63,457 bases of DNA from Herbidospora sakaeratensis (GTDB taxonomy: Bacteria > Actinomycetota > Actinomycetes > Streptosporangiales > Streptosporangiaceae). Below the pieces are notes generated by a model. The model did not search any database, was not told where the DNA came from, and saw only the letters and a program-made list of their open reading frames with translations. This document shows positions 1 to 9,713 of this stretch, piece after piece. A program made the translations under genes and the position numbers. Each line of letters opens with the position of its first letter. The stretch's first letter is position 1. The stretch spans positions 188,991 to 252,447 of the forward strand of contig NZ_BBXC01000012.1 of assembly GCF_001570525.1 (NCBI RefSeq). The letters run 5' to 3'.

Positions 1-11
1 CCCCGGTCCTC

Positions 12-299
12 ATGGCCCCCACCCAGCTGCCCCGCCCGGCCACCCCGGACCGCCTCTACGAAGGCCGCATCCCCGCCCCAGCAAAGAAGCACCGCCCCAA
101 GCCCGCGCAGCCCCCCATCCAGGCAGCAGCAGCAGACACCACCACAGCTCAAAAGCAAGAGCCCAGAACCACCCCGACAAGACAAGCCACCCCCCCAAGG
201 CCGCACCCGAGACCAGTCAGTAGGCAGCCCTGCCCCGACGAATGGACCGACACGTGGCTCTGGGAGATGTGCCAGGAGGAAGCGCGCAAGCCGGCCTGA
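12..299 (+). CDS. Possible small proline-rich hypothetical protein
   Basis: A 95-codon ATG-initiated frame at the left edge of the window. Its first 75 residues are rich in Pro, Ala, Thr, Gln and Arg and of low complexity. The last 20 residues (DEWTDTWLWEMCQEEARKPA) look more like a folded or amphipathic protein segment. I recognise no family. It has no visible Shine-Dalgarno and its upstream context is cut off by the window edge. The stretch 300-449 after it shows no other gene and presumably holds the promoter of the carboxypeptidase. It could equally be chance open frame in high-GC DNA. Confidence 0.25.
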   Translation: MAPTQLPRPATPDRLYEGRIPAPAKKHRPKPAQPPIQAAAADTTTAQKQEPRTTPTRQATPPRPHPRPVSRQPCPDEWTDTWLWEMCQEEARKPA

Positions 300-462
300 A
301 AACCTCGCGCCAACCCATGCGAACGGTCCACAAGGCACACATGGAACAAGACACGCCAATCGGTATGTAACGGCTCCTACGACTCGGCCACGACCACGCA
401 TCCTGCTGTAGTAACGTGCGTCCCTGACCGAGGTCACGAATTCGCAAACGGAGGAGTCGAGC

Positions 463-1521
463 GTGCGATCAGCGGGACTGGTCGCGGCCGTCATGCTGGT
501 GCTCTCAATGGCTGCGCCAGCACAGGCCGCGCCGGCACGGACCTCGCCGGCGCAGCAGACCACTCCGAAGAAAGATCCGGCCACGCTGACCGAGCTCCGG
601 CGGGATGCCGAGGAGGCGGCCAAGGGGATCGAGGCCGCCACGAAGGCGCTCGTCGCGCGGCAGAAGGAGTTCGACTCCTCCAACAAGCAGCTCGAGGCCA
701 AGCTCACCCAGCTTCGCGCCGCCGACCAGGAGCTCGCGAAGATCCGGCAGCCGCTGTCCGACCTGATCGAGGTCATGTACCAGAATCCGGCCAGCCGGAA
801 CATGGCGTCCATGCTGACCAGCTCGAACGGCGAGGCGTCGCTGCGGGCGATGAGCGACGCCAACCAGCTGATCGCCGGGCGCAACATCGTGGTCGTCGAC
901 GCCACCCGCCTCTTTCAGGACCGCGAGCAGCTCGCCGCGGAGGCGCAGGAACTGAGGGCCACCAAGCTCCTCCAAGAGGCCCAGCTCACGTTCGAGATCG
1001 ACACGCTGCGCAAGCAGTCGCAGAAGACGGTCAAATCCCTCACCACCGCGCTCGCCAAACTCGGCGTGAAGCGCGGCGGTGGCGCGTGCGACCCGACGCG
1101 GGTCGTGCTCGCGGAGGAGTACGCCAACGGCCTGCTGCCCACGAACGTGCTCTGCCCGCTGCCCTTCAAGGGTGAGGAACTCCGCGCCGACGCCGCGATC
1201 GCCTTCGCCGACCTCAACCTGGCGTACAAGAAACGCTTCGGCCAGCCCCTCTGCGTCGTCGACAGCTACCGCAGCCTCCGCGACCAGCAGATCGTCTACT
1301 ACCAGCGCCCCGGCCTCGCGGCCATCCCCGGCCGCAGCAACCACGGCCTCGGCCTGGCGATCGACTTCTGCGGCCCGATCCGCGTGTACAAATCAACCGA
1401 ATTCGTCTGGCTCGAACAGAACGGCAAGAGATTCGGCTGGATCCACCCCGACTGGGCCTACGTGAGCCCCTTCGAACCCTGGCACTGGGAATACGACCCC
1501 AAGATCGGCTCCCTGCTCTAA
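463..1521 (+). CDS. Secreted coiled-coil D-alanyl-D-alanine carboxypeptidase, M15B (VanY) family
   Basis: Exported cell-wall hydrolase, 352 aa, predicted to trim the terminal D-Ala of peptidoglycan stem peptides. The GTG start at 463 is set by GGAGGAG at 450-456. Residues 1-22 form a signal peptide ending AQAA. Residues ~40-200 are a charged helical, probably coiled-coil, stalk like those of NlpC/P60 and M23 wall hydrolases. The C-terminal ~110 residues carry the M15 zinc signature: SYR, then SNHGLGLAIDF (the SxHxxGxAxD motif) and PWHWEY with the second metal histidine. The metal and catalytic residues look intact. It stands alone upstream of a convergent gene. The family call is firm; the exact peptidoglycan substrate is inferred. 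Confidence 0.9.
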   Translation: MRSAGLVAAVMLVLSMAAPAQAAPARTSPAQQTTPKKDPATLTELRRDAEEAAKGIEAATKALVARQKEFDSSNKQLEAKLTQLRAADQELAKIRQPLSDLIEVMYQNPASRNMASMLTSSNGEASLRAMSDANQLIAGRNIVVVDATRLFQDREQLAAEAQELRATKLLQEAQLTFEIDTLRKQSQKTVKSLTTALAKLGVKRGGGACDPTRVVLAEEYANGLLPTNVLCPLPFKGEELRADAAIAFADLNLAYKKRFGQPLCVVDSYRSLRDQQIVYYQRPGLAAIPGRSNHGLGLAIDFCGPIRVYKSTEFVWLEQNGKRFGWIHPDWAYVSPFEPWHWEYDPKIGSLL

Positions 1522-1650
1522 AAACCTTTCTCCGTTACGGCTCCGCCCACCCCGGCCCCGCCCGCTGTCGGGCCAAAGCGCCGTCCCCGGCGCCAACCGG
1601 CCGCGCCAACCCCGCCCCGCAACGCCGTGAACCGCCCCAGAACCGGGCGT

Positions 1651-2241
1651 CTAGCGTGGATGAATGGTGATCGACAACCGTGCCCCGGCCTGCGCCCGAG
1701 CCAGCGAGGTGGCCTGACCAGTCGTCGTGGCCAACACGAGCAACCCACCCTCCTCCGACTGCGCCCTGGTCAACACGGTCACCCGCTCGGCCGCGGTCTC
1801 CGCATGCGTCTCATAAGCGGCCAGAACATCGATCACATCCCCGGCCGTTACGAGCCCGGCCGCATCGGCATCCTCAACCCGCACCGGCGTGGCCACCACT
1901 CCGCGCGCATCCGAGCCGAGCAACCCACCTCCAAGCAACCGGGCATCGGTGAGCACCTCCCCTCGCCGTGCAGGCGCGGTCAACACCCTCCCAACCACGG
2001 CGGATCCGGCCGCCAGATACCCGTCAGGCAACACCGACGAAGGCACCCGAACCGTCGAGACATCCCCGGCCGCAAGACGCCCGCCAGAAAGATCGCGCTC
2101 CGCCACGAGCACGGCCACACCAGACGGAGACCGTACAGAAACCAGAACCCCGGCCACCGCCAGCCCGAGCAGAACAGCCGAGATCACCCGCCGCCGCCGG
2201 GCAAGCACACGAGCCCACCGCGCCGACACCACAAGCCGCAT
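1651..2241 (-). CDS. SAF-domain membrane protein, CpaB/RcpC-like
   Basis: A 196-residue protein read from ATG at 2241, which has a GGAG about 8 nt upstream; an in-frame start at 2391 would run into the repeat region and is unlikely. After an arginine-rich N-terminus there is one membrane helix (VISAVLLGLAVAGVLVSV). A SAF domain follows (VAVLVAERDLSGGRLAAGD, then VGRVLTAPARRGEVLT). SAF domains occur in the pilus-assembly protein CpaB/RcpC and in AFP-like proteins. In actinobacteria a lone SAF protein is often found near fmdB and fthC, as here, but no pilus genes are present, so a pilus role is not supported. Function is unknown beyond a membrane-anchored extracytoplasmic domain. Confidence 0.72.
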   Translation of the reverse strand: MRLVVSARWARVLARRRRVISAVLLGLAVAGVLVSVRSPSGVAVLVAERDLSGGRLAAGDVSTVRVPSSVLPDGYLAAGSAVVGRVLTAPARRGEVLTDARLLGGGLLGSDARGVVATPVRVEDADAAGLVTAGDVIDVLAAYETHAETAAERVTVLTRAQSEEGGLLVLATTTGQATSLARAQAGARLSITIHPR

Positions 2242-2337
2242 GACAGAACTCCAGGCAAAGAGAAGAAGCAGCACTCGACGCCGAGCACGCTCCACAGAAA
2301 CGGACCGCCCGCCACCGCAGGCCGAACACCAAAGAAC

Positions 2338-2798
2338 AAGGTCAGGCACAATCACGCCGAACCTGTCCCGGGGGGTAGATGGCGGCAACACATGTCGTCA
2401 ATCAGGTGAGACCCGCCCAGGGGAAGGCGGTAAGCCATCGATCACACAGGACCTGCCGTGGATGACGGTGACTGAGCCATCGGCTTGCAGGGCCCGCCAG
2501 CGGAAGTCGGTGGCCGAGCAGATCGCCCAGGACCGACCCCGGGACGTGGTGGATGAGTCATCGACCAAGGTCAGGCACAATCACGCCGAACCTGTCCCGG
2601 GGGGGTAGATGGCGGCAACGCATGTCGTCAATCAGGTGAGACCCGCCCAGGGGAAGGCGGTAAGCCATCGATCACACAGGACCTGCCGTGGATGACGGTG
2701 ACTGAGCCATCGGCTTGCAGGGCCCGCCAGCGGAAGTCGGTGGCCGAGCAGATCGCCCAGGACCGACCCCGGGGACGTGGTGGATGAGTCATCGACCA
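2338..2798. repeat. Tandem duplication of a 229-230 bp higher-order unit
   Basis: Two nearly identical copies lie head to tail, about 2338-2566 and 2567-2798. By eye they differ in one G of a poly-G run, one A/G in GCAAC(A/G)CATG, one extra G near the end, and the terminal AAGG/ATGG. Each copy contains about five of the ~45 bp minisatellite units listed separately, so this is a higher-order repeat. Such high identity implies recent duplication or gene conversion. Confidence 0.9.
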
Positions 2799-3215
2799 TG
2801 GAGAAGCTGCCCCGGGAAGGCCGTGGCTGAGCCGTCGATCTTCTGGGACCGGCCGTGGAAGGTGGCGGCTGAGTCTGTGGGAAGGCCGTGGCCGAGCCAT
2901 TGATCACCTAGGACCCACCCGGAAGACGGCGGCCAGGTCATCGATTACGCAGGACATCCACCCAGGGGAGGCGGCGGCCAGGTCATCGATTACGCAGGAC
3001 ATCCACCCAGGGGAGGCGGCGGCCAAGTCATCGATTACGCAGGACCGGCCCCGTGGAGGCGGTGGCTGGGCCATCGATCGCGCAGGGTCCGCACAGGGGA
3101 AGGCGGTGACAAGGCAAGTCATCGATCAGGCAGGACCTCGCTCCTCAAGGTGGTCGCTGACTCATCGATCACCTAGGACCCACCTTGGGAAGGCGGCGGC
3201 TGATTTGATCAAGGG
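2394..3215. repeat. Degenerate ~40-48 bp minisatellite, about 18 units
   Basis: This gene-free stretch between the SAF gene and mtnP is built of units that begin GYCATCGATYA, continue CAGGACC and end GGAAGGCGGTGGCYGA. Unit starts are recognisable at 2394, 2434, 2476, 2518, 2557, 2624, 2664, 2706, 2748, 2788, 2831, 2873, 2896, 2937, 2982, 3027, 3070, 3118 and 3161. The units at 2937, 2982 and 3027 have an exact 45 bp period and are almost identical. Most units contain the palindrome ATCGAT. Because 45 is a multiple of three, the minus strand can be read as peptide repeats (SCVIDDLAAASPGWM), but there is no ribosome-binding site and other units break the frame. No Cas genes and no spacer diversity, so it is not CRISPR. 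Confidence 0.85.
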
Positions 3216-3242
3216 AAACCCGCCGCCCGCCCACACCGCCGA

Positions 3243-4049
3243 TCAGGGCAGTTCGAACGGCAGCTTGATCCCGTCCAGCGCGTCCCCGCAAGCACAAGCC
3301 CGCTCTTCGGGAAGCGCCTCCACGACCCGCCCCACCAGCGTCCGCATCCGCTCCACGTTCGCCGCGAAGAAGGCCATCACCTCTTCATGGGTGACCCCTT
3401 CGCCGGCCTCGACCCCCGCGTCGTGGTCCGTCACCAGCGACATCGACGTGTAGCAGAGGGCCAGTTCCCGAGCCAGCACCGACTCGGGGAACCCCGTCAT
3501 GCCGACGATCGAGCACCCCATGCTCGCGAACCACTTCGACTCGGCCCGGGTCGAGAACCGGGGGCCCTCGATCACCACCAGGGTGCCGCCGTCGGACACG
3601 TCCCAGCCCGAGGCGCTCGCGACCGACACGGCGGCGGTCCGACCGTCAGGGCAGTAGGGGTCGGCGAAGGAGACATGGACGGCGCCGCCCGCGTCGTAGA
3701 AGGTCTGGACGCGGCCGGAGGTGCGGTCGATGAGCTGGTCGGGGACGACCAGGGCGCCGGGGCCGAGTTCGGCGCGGAGGGAGCCGACGGCGCTGGGGGC
3801 CAGCACCTGGCGCACGCCGAGGGAACGCAGCGCCCACAGGTTGGCCCGGTAGGGGATGCGGTGGGGCGGGAAGCCGTGGTCCCGTCCGTGGCGGGGGATG
3901 AAGGCGACGGTCCGGCCGCCGATGCGCCCGACCGTCACCTTGTCGCTGGGAGTCCCGTAGGGGGTCGCGACATCGATCTCCTCGGCGTCGTCGAGCAGGG
4001 AGTAGAACCCTGAACCGCCGATGACACCGACGTCTGCACGATTGACCAT
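3243..4049 (-). CDS. mtnP: S-methyl-5'-thioadenosine phosphorylase (or related purine nucleoside phosphorylase)
   Basis: Cytoplasmic 268-residue enzyme of the PNP/MTAP family. It is predicted to phosphorolyse methylthioadenosine from polyamine synthesis to adenine and methylthioribose-1-phosphate, feeding methionine salvage. Family marks: VGVIGGSGFYSL near the N-terminus (phosphate loop), RHGRDHGFPPHRIPYRAN, VIEGPRFSTRAES, GMTGFPESVLARE (MTAP-type base-binding segment) and TDHDAG near the C-terminus. Start ATG at 4049. Some bacterial homologues prefer methylthioinosine or guanosine, and the substrate cannot be settled by eye. It sits between the minisatellite and fmdB, a common actinobacterial arrangement. 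Confidence 0.88.
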   Translation of the reverse strand: MVNRADVGVIGGSGFYSLLDDAEEIDVATPYGTPSDKVTVGRIGGRTVAFIPRHGRDHGFPPHRIPYRANLWALRSLGVRQVLAPSAVGSLRAELGPGALVVPDQLIDRTSGRVQTFYDAGGAVHVSFADPYCPDGRTAAVSVASASGWDVSDGGTLVVIEGPRFSTRAESKWFASMGCSIVGMTGFPESVLARELALCYTSMSLVTDHDAGVEAGEGVTHEEVMAFFAANVERMRTLVGRVVEALPEERACACGDALDGIKLPFELP

Positions 4050-4127
4050 GGCGCCGACACTAGCGCCCCCGGCCCGACCCGGTGAGGCCCTATACGCCTT
4101 CCTGTGGACAACCCGCTTCGTCGCAGG

Positions 4128-4418
4128 TCAGGCCGCTGGAGTGCTCGCAGGGGCCGGGCTCGCGGGGGTGCTCGTCTCGGCCGGCTTGCTCTCGGTGGCC
4201 GGCTTGGACGCCGACGTCGAGGTCGTGGACGACGACGTGGACGAGCGGTTGTCGGTCCGGTAGAAGCCGGAGCCCTTGAACACGATGCCCACCGCGTTGA
4301 AGACCTTGCGGAGGCGGCCCTGGCACGCGGGGCACTCGGTCAGGGCGTCGTCGGTGAACTTCTGGACGACTTCGAGCTGCTCACCACAATTGGTGCAGGC
4401 GTACTGGTAGGTGGGCAC
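4128..4418 (-). CDS. FmdB-family zinc-ribbon protein
   Basis: Small 96-residue protein. The GTG start at 4418 is chosen because GAGGAGG lies 7 nt upstream and because FmdB proteins begin MPTYQY. The N-terminus MPTYQYACTNCGE and the later CPAC form a four-cysteine zinc ribbon (CxxC...CxxC), followed by the usual VFNAVGIVFKGSGFY. The last ~45 residues are a low-complexity Ser/Thr/Ala/Pro tail. The family is named after a putative regulator of formamidase, but its role is not established. It lies 88 bp downstream of the antiporter gene on the same strand. Confidence 0.85.
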   Translation of the reverse strand: MPTYQYACTNCGEQLEVVQKFTDDALTECPACQGRLRKVFNAVGIVFKGSGFYRTDNRSSTSSSTTSTSASKPATESKPAETSTPASPAPASTPAA

Positions 4419-4506
4419 GCGGTCCTCCTCAGTGACTTGGCACTCGACCCAAGTGACTGCTAAATGATAAGGCAATCGGCAAGCTGCAACGTTGCCGTGG
4501 GGGAGT

Positions 4507-6015
4507 TTAGTCCCCTGTCTCCCCATACCAACCTGCGAGTTTGCCTCTGCGAGAGACCGCGCGCAGGCGCTTTTCGACGGTGCGGCGCTGGGCGGCCGTG
4601 GTCACGACGAGCAGCTGGTCGTCGCGGCGCAGGCGGGTGCTGGCGTCGGGGACGAACGAGTGGCCGTCCCTGACGACCATGGTGACGGCGGCGTCGGAGG
4701 GCAGGCGGAGCTCGAAGACCTCGACGCCGTGCAGCTTGGAGGCGGGCGGGATCCGCACCTGGAGCAGGTCGGCGTTCAGCTCCTCCAGCGGGGCGGCCTC
4801 GACGTCGAGGTCGCGGGCCTCGCCGTCGTTCGACAGGCCCAGCACGCGGGCCAGGAACGGCAGGGTGGGGCCCTGGATCAGGGTGAAGACCACCACGATC
4901 ACGAAGACCTCGTTGAACAGCTCCTTGGCGCCGGGCACCCCGGCCGCCCAGGGGATGGTCGCCAGCACGATGGGGACCGCGCCGCGCAGCCCGGCCCACG
5001 ACAGGAAGACCTGTTCTCGCCAGCTGACCCGGTCGACGCGCGTCACCCGTACCGCGAAGGACGACAGGACCACCGAGATCGGGCGGGCCAGCAGCACCAG
5101 TGCCAGGCCGGCGACCAGGCCGGGGATGATCTGGCCCGGCAGCTCGCCGGGGCTGACGAGGAGGCCGAGGATGACGAAAAGGCCGATCTGGGCCAGCCAG
5201 GCCGCCCCTTCGGCGAAGCCTCTCGTCGCGGCCCGGTGGGGGAGCTGGCTGTTGCCGATGATGAGCGCGGCGAGATAGACCGACAGGAAGCCGGAGGCGT
5301 GCAGCAGGACCGCGCCGCTGTAGGCGATGAACGACACCGCCAGGACCGCGATCGGATAGAGGCCCGAGGCGGGCAGCGCGACCCGGCGCAGCGCGTAGGC
5401 GGAGATCGGGCCCACGGCGCAGCCGACCGCCGCGCCCGCGGCCAGTTCCCACAGGGCGGTGCCCAGAACGTTCCACCCCGACGGCATGGGCGCGCTGACC
5501 TGGCTCAGCATCACGACGACGATCACCGTGGGGGCGTCGTTGAAGCCCGACTCGGCCTCCAGGGTGCCGGCCAGGCGGGGCGGCAGCGGGAGTCGGCGCA
5601 ACACGCTGAAGACCGCCGCGGCGTCGGTCGAGGCGAGGATCGCGCCCAGCAGCATGGCCATGCGCCAGTCCATGCCGAGGAAGCCGAACACGGCCAGGGC
5701 CAGCACGATGATGCTGATCGCGACGCCCAGCGTCGCCAGCACCATCGCTGTCGGCACGGCCTTGCGCACGTGTTCCCAATTGGTGGTCAGGCCGCCTTCG
5801 GCCAGAATGATCGCGAGCGCGATCAGGCCGATCTGCTTGGCCAGTTCGGCGTCCTCGAAGTGGATGCCGAGGCCCGACTCGCCGAGGGCGACGCCCAGGG
5901 CGAGGTAGAGGAGCAGTGAGGGCAGACCGGTGCGGTGGGCGACTCTGACCGACACCACGGCCGCCAGGACGATCACGGCGGACAGGAGGAGCCATCCGTC
6001 GATGTCCAGGCGCAC
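4507..6015 (-). CDS. CPA1-family K+(Na+)/H+ antiporter with C-terminal regulatory domain
   Basis: Integral membrane exchanger of 502 aa, probably involved in pH and potassium homeostasis. About 12-13 hydrophobic helices span residues 1-400. The NhaP-type core ASTDAAAVFSVLR and ESGFNDAPTVIVV contains the acidic transport residues, and SWAGLRGAVPIVLAT is the typical late-helix motif. Residues ~415-490 form a TrkA-C-like cytoplasmic domain (LHGVEVFELRLP ... LRRDDQLLVVT), placing it near NhaP2/CvrA. Start ATG at 6015. The fthC gene lies 18 bp upstream on the same strand. Ion preference cannot be told from sequence. Confidence 0.88.
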   Translation of the reverse strand: MRLDIDGWLLLSAVIVLAAVVSVRVAHRTGLPSLLLYLALGVALGESGLGIHFEDAELAKQIGLIALAIILAEGGLTTNWEHVRKAVPTAMVLATLGVAISIIVLALAVFGFLGMDWRMAMLLGAILASTDAAAVFSVLRRLPLPPRLAGTLEAESGFNDAPTVIVVVMLSQVSAPMPSGWNVLGTALWELAAGAAVGCAVGPISAYALRRVALPASGLYPIAVLAVSFIAYSGAVLLHASGFLSVYLAALIIGNSQLPHRAATRGFAEGAAWLAQIGLFVILGLLVSPGELPGQIIPGLVAGLALVLLARPISVVLSSFAVRVTRVDRVSWREQVFLSWAGLRGAVPIVLATIPWAAGVPGAKELFNEVFVIVVVFTLIQGPTLPFLARVLGLSNDGEARDLDVEAAPLEELNADLLQVRIPPASKLHGVEVFELRLPSDAAVTMVVRDGHSFVPDASTRLRRDDQLLVVTTAAQRRTVEKRLRAVSRRGKLAGWYGETGD

Positions 6016-6033
6016 CAGGTCCCCTTTCGTGAT

Positions 6034-6630
6034 TTATGTAGATTCTTTCACAGGAATAACACGGATCCCGGACGGCAACGCCGCGTACCTGACACGCTGA
6101 TCATGCGGTTCGGCGGGCACGCCCGGACGCAGTTCCCCCTCGTTGAGGAGGGCCACGGTCGGGACGTTCGGGCCCACTCTCGCCAGGGCTCGGTCGTAGG
6201 AGCCGCCGCCTCGCCCCAGGCGTACACCCGAATGAGGATCGACGGCGAGCGCCGGCACGATGACCAGCGCGGCGGTTCTGATCGTGTCGACGCCGCGCCT
6301 GGTGTCGACCGGTTCCATGATCCCGTGGCGGCCGGGCGCGAGGGTGTCGGGACCGTCGTAGACGGCCCAGTCGAGGTCGTCGTCGTCGCGCAGCACCGGC
6401 AGGATCACGGTCGCGCCGTGTTTCCACAGGGCGAAGATCAGGCCCTCGGTGGCGGGTTCGGTTCCGGTCGACCAATAACAGGCGACGAGGCCGGCCATCT
6501 GGACCCATGGCTGGTCAAGCAGGGTCTCGCGGACCCGGCGAGCGCTCTCACGGCGATCGTCGGCGTCCATGATGGAACGTTCACGCAGAATTTCACGCCT
6601 CAGCTCGAACTTGTCCAAAGAGCCCTCCAC
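6034..6630 (-). CDS. fthC: 5-formyltetrahydrofolate cyclo-ligase
   Basis: 198-residue cytoplasmic enzyme that uses ATP to convert 5-formyl-THF to 5,10-methenyl-THF, returning stored folate to the one-carbon pool. Evidence: the early KFELRREILRERS basic helix, YWSTGTEPAT in the substrate region, and the diagnostic LGRGGGSYDRALAR glycine-rich segment. The start is GTG at 6630, only 12 bp from the divergent galU start, so the two promoters must overlap coding sequence or give leaderless mRNAs. The fthC-galU-glp arrangement is conserved in actinobacteria. Confidence 0.9.
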   Translation of the reverse strand: MEGSLDKFELRREILRERSIMDADDRRESARRVRETLLDQPWVQMAGLVACYWSTGTEPATEGLIFALWKHGATVILPVLRDDDDLDWAVYDGPDTLAPGRHGIMEPVDTRRGVDTIRTAALVIVPALAVDPHSGVRLGRGGGSYDRALARVGPNVPTVALLNEGELRPGVPAEPHDQRVRYAALPSGIRVIPVKEST

Positions 6631-6636
6631 TAGCCT
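6631..6636 (+). promoter_or_regulatory. Probable -10 box (TAGCCT) for a leaderless galU mRNA
   Basis: TAGCCT lies 6 nt before the galU ATG at 6643, and no Shine-Dalgarno can be seen. That spacing matches leaderless actinobacterial promoters, in which transcription starts at the A of the start codon. Inferred from sequence only. Confidence 0.45.
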
Positions 6637-6642
6637 TCATCC

Positions 6643-7534
<892 letters not shown>

Positions 7535-7551
<17 letters not shown>

Positions 7552-8740
7552 CGATCTCAAACCGGTCGATCGGCACCTCGCCGACATCCTGGCGACCGTC
7601 CGCCCTCTCGCGCCGCTCGAGCTCGATCTCGAACGGGCGCTGGGGGCGGTGCTCGCCGAAGACGTGACCGCGCCGGTCGACCTGCCGCCCTTCGACAACT
7701 CGGCGATGGACGGCTACGCGGTGGTCGCCGCCGACCTCGCCGGCGCGCCGGTCACGCTGCCGGTGACCGAGGACGTCGCGGCGGGGGACCCGTCGGTGCA
7801 CGCGATCGGGCCGGGCCTCACCGCACGCATCATGACCGGGGCGCCGCTGCCGGCGGGCGCCGACGCGGTCGTGCCGGTCGAGTACACCGACGGCGGCACC
7901 GCCCGCGTGGTTGTCCACAAGCCGGTCGAGCGCGGCAACGCGATCCGCCGCGCGGGCGAGGATGTGCGCGTGGGAGACGTGGTCCTGGCCGCGGGCGCGC
8001 GCATCGGCGCGGCCCAGATCGGCATCCTGGCCGGGGTCGGGCGGCGGCGCGTGCTGGTGCGGCCGGTGCCCCGGGTGGCCGTGCTCTCGACCGGCGCCGA
8101 ACTCGCCGAGCCCGGCACCCCGCTCGGCTACGGCCAGATCTGGGAGTCCAACAGCTTCATGCTGGCCGCCGCGGTCCGCGAGGCCGGCGGCGAGGCGTTC
8201 CGTGTGGGCTCGGTGACCGACGACCCGCGCGTCTTCATGGAGACCCTCGACGCGCAGCTCGTCCGGGCCGACGCCGTGATCACCAGCGGCGGCGTCTCGA
8301 TGGGCGCCTACGAGCCGGTGAAAGAGGGCCTGAGCCCGCTCGGCACGGTCAGGTTCGAGAAGGTCGCCATGCAACCCGGCATGCCCCAGGGCTTCGGCGT
8401 GGTCGGCGACGACCAGATCCCGATCTTCACCCTGCCGGGCAACCCCGTCTCGTCGTATGTCTCCTTCGTCCTGTTCGTGCGCCCGGCCCTCCGGCAGTTG
8501 CAGGGCCTGCCGGTCACGCCGCCGGCGTCCGTGCGGGCCGTGTGCACCGACCGGCTGCGCTCACCCCAGGGCCGCCGCTCCTACCTGCGCGCCGTGCTGG
8601 CCGGCGACCGGGTCACCCCCGCGCGCGGCCAGGGCTCCCACCAGCTCGCCGCGCTGGCCGCCGCCGACGCGCTGATCGTCGTGCCCGAAGACGTGACCGA
8701 GGTCCCGGAAGGGACGACTGTTGAGGTGATCCCGCTGTGA
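7535..8740 (+). CDS. glp: Gephyrin-like protein Glp / molybdopterin molybdenumtransferase MoeA
   Basis: 401 aa with the MoeA domain order: N-terminal DLPPFDNSAMDGYAVVAAD, the middle MPT-binding domain (VLSTGAEL, then TSGGVSMGAYE), FTLPGNPVSSYVSF, and a C-terminal beta domain. MoeA inserts molybdate into molybdopterin. However, the locus order galU-moeA-rimJ-membrane protein matches the corynebacterial glp-glpR locus, where this MoeA homologue was reported to act in divisome assembly through GlpR. With moaC and mog adjacent here, a true cofactor role is also plausible. ATG at 7535 lies inside galU. Which role dominates is inferred. Confidence 0.9.
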
Positions 8741-9204
8741 ATCTCACCCATCTCGACGAATCGGGCCAGGCCCGCATGGTCGACGTGTCAGAAAAGCCCG
8801 TTTCTGCCCGTACGTCCACCGCCTCCGGTCGTGTGCTGCTGTCCGAGGAGGCCGTGGCGATCCTGAGGTCGGGCGACACCCCGAAGGGCGACGCGCTCGG
8901 GGTGGCCCGCATCGCCGGGATCATGGGCGCCAAGAAGACGCCCGACCTGATCCCGCTCTGCCACCCCATCGCCCTGCACGGGGTGAAGGTGGAGCTCACG
9001 GTGGTGGACGAAGGCGTCGAGATCAGGGCCGTCGTCAAGACGGCCGACAAGACGGGCGTCGAGATGGAGGCCCTCACCGCCGTGACCGTGGCCGCCCTCG
9101 GCCTGATCGACATGATCAAGGCCGTCGACCCCGCCGCCGTCATCACCGACGTGCGGGTCGAGGAGAAGACCGGCGGCAAGACCGGCGACTGGCGGCGGCC
9201 GTGA
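8737..9204 (+). CDS. moaC: Cyclic pyranopterin monophosphate synthase
   Basis: 155-residue molybdenum-cofactor enzyme that, together with MoaA, makes cyclic pyranopterin monophosphate from GTP. Recognised by ARMVDVSEKP near the N-terminus, IMGAKKTPDLIPLCHP (catalytic and substrate segment), KTGVEMEALTAV and LIDMIKAVD. The GTG start at 8737 overlaps the moeA stop by 4 nt (GTGA), implying translational coupling. No moaA, moaD or moaE is present in this window. Confidence 0.94.
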   Translation: MNLTHLDESGQARMVDVSEKPVSARTSTASGRVLLSEEAVAILRSGDTPKGDALGVARIAGIMGAKKTPDLIPLCHPIALHGVKVELTVVDEGVEIRAVVKTADKTGVEMEALTAVTVAALGLIDMIKAVDPAAVITDVRVEEKTGGKTGDWRRP

Positions 9205-9677
9205 TCCGCGCCCTGGTCGTCACCGCCTCCAACCGCGCCGCCGAGGGGGTGTACGAAGACCGTTCCGGCCGCGTCCTCCGTGCCCTCCTGGAGGAGCACG
9301 GCTGCACCGTCGACGGCCCCGTGGTGGTCCGCGACGGTGAACCGGTGTATGAAGCGTTGGTGAAGGGGCTCGAGTCGGCGTACCAGGTCATCGTCACCAC
9401 CGGCGGGACCGGGCTGACCCCCACCGACCTGACCCCCGAGATGACCCGGCGCGTCCTCGACCGGGAGATCCCCGGCATCGCCGAGGCGATCAGGCAGGTC
9501 AACCGGGAGAAGGTGCCCACCTCGGTGCTCTCGCGCGGCCTGTCGGGCCAGGCGGGCTCGACCCTGGTCGTCAACCTGCCCGGCTCGACCGGCGGCGTAC
9601 GCGACGGAATGGCCGTCCTGGGCCCCATCCTCGGACACGTGGTCGACCAGATCCGCGGCGGTGACCATCGCGTCTGA
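9201..9677 (+). CDS. mog: Molybdopterin adenylyltransferase, MogA/MoaB family
   Basis: 158-residue MoCF_biosynth-domain protein, predicted to adenylylate molybdopterin before molybdate insertion by MoeA. Motifs: ALVVTASNRAA at the N-terminus, VIVTTGGTGLTPTDLTPE (MPT-binding TGGTG loop), and VVNLPGSTGGVRDGM near the C-terminus. GTG at 9201 overlaps the moaC stop by 4 nt. Whether it is MogA-like or MoaB-like cannot be settled by eye. Confidence 0.9.
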   Translation: MIRALVVTASNRAAEGVYEDRSGRVLRALLEEHGCTVDGPVVVRDGEPVYEALVKGLESAYQVIVTTGGTGLTPTDLTPEMTRRVLDREIPGIAEAIRQVNREKVPTSVLSRGLSGQAGSTLVVNLPGSTGGVRDGMAVLGPILGHVVDQIRGGDHRV

Positions 9678-9713
9678 TGGCGCGATTCGGTGAACAAGAG
9701 GGATGATTGACAA

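Noticed and set aside
300-462. c-di-AMP (ydaO-type) riboswitch before the wall hydrolase
   Set aside because: A GACCGAGGTCACGAA string is suggestive, but the paired cores of the riboswitch could not be drawn.
2628-3122. Repeat proteins on the minus strand of the minisatellite (SCVIDDLAAASPGWM repeats)
   Set aside because: Open only because 45 is divisible by three in part of the array; no ribosome-binding site, and other units break the frame.
2394-3215. CRISPR array
   Set aside because: Units are contiguous and degenerate with no unique spacers, unit length varies, and no cas genes are in the window.
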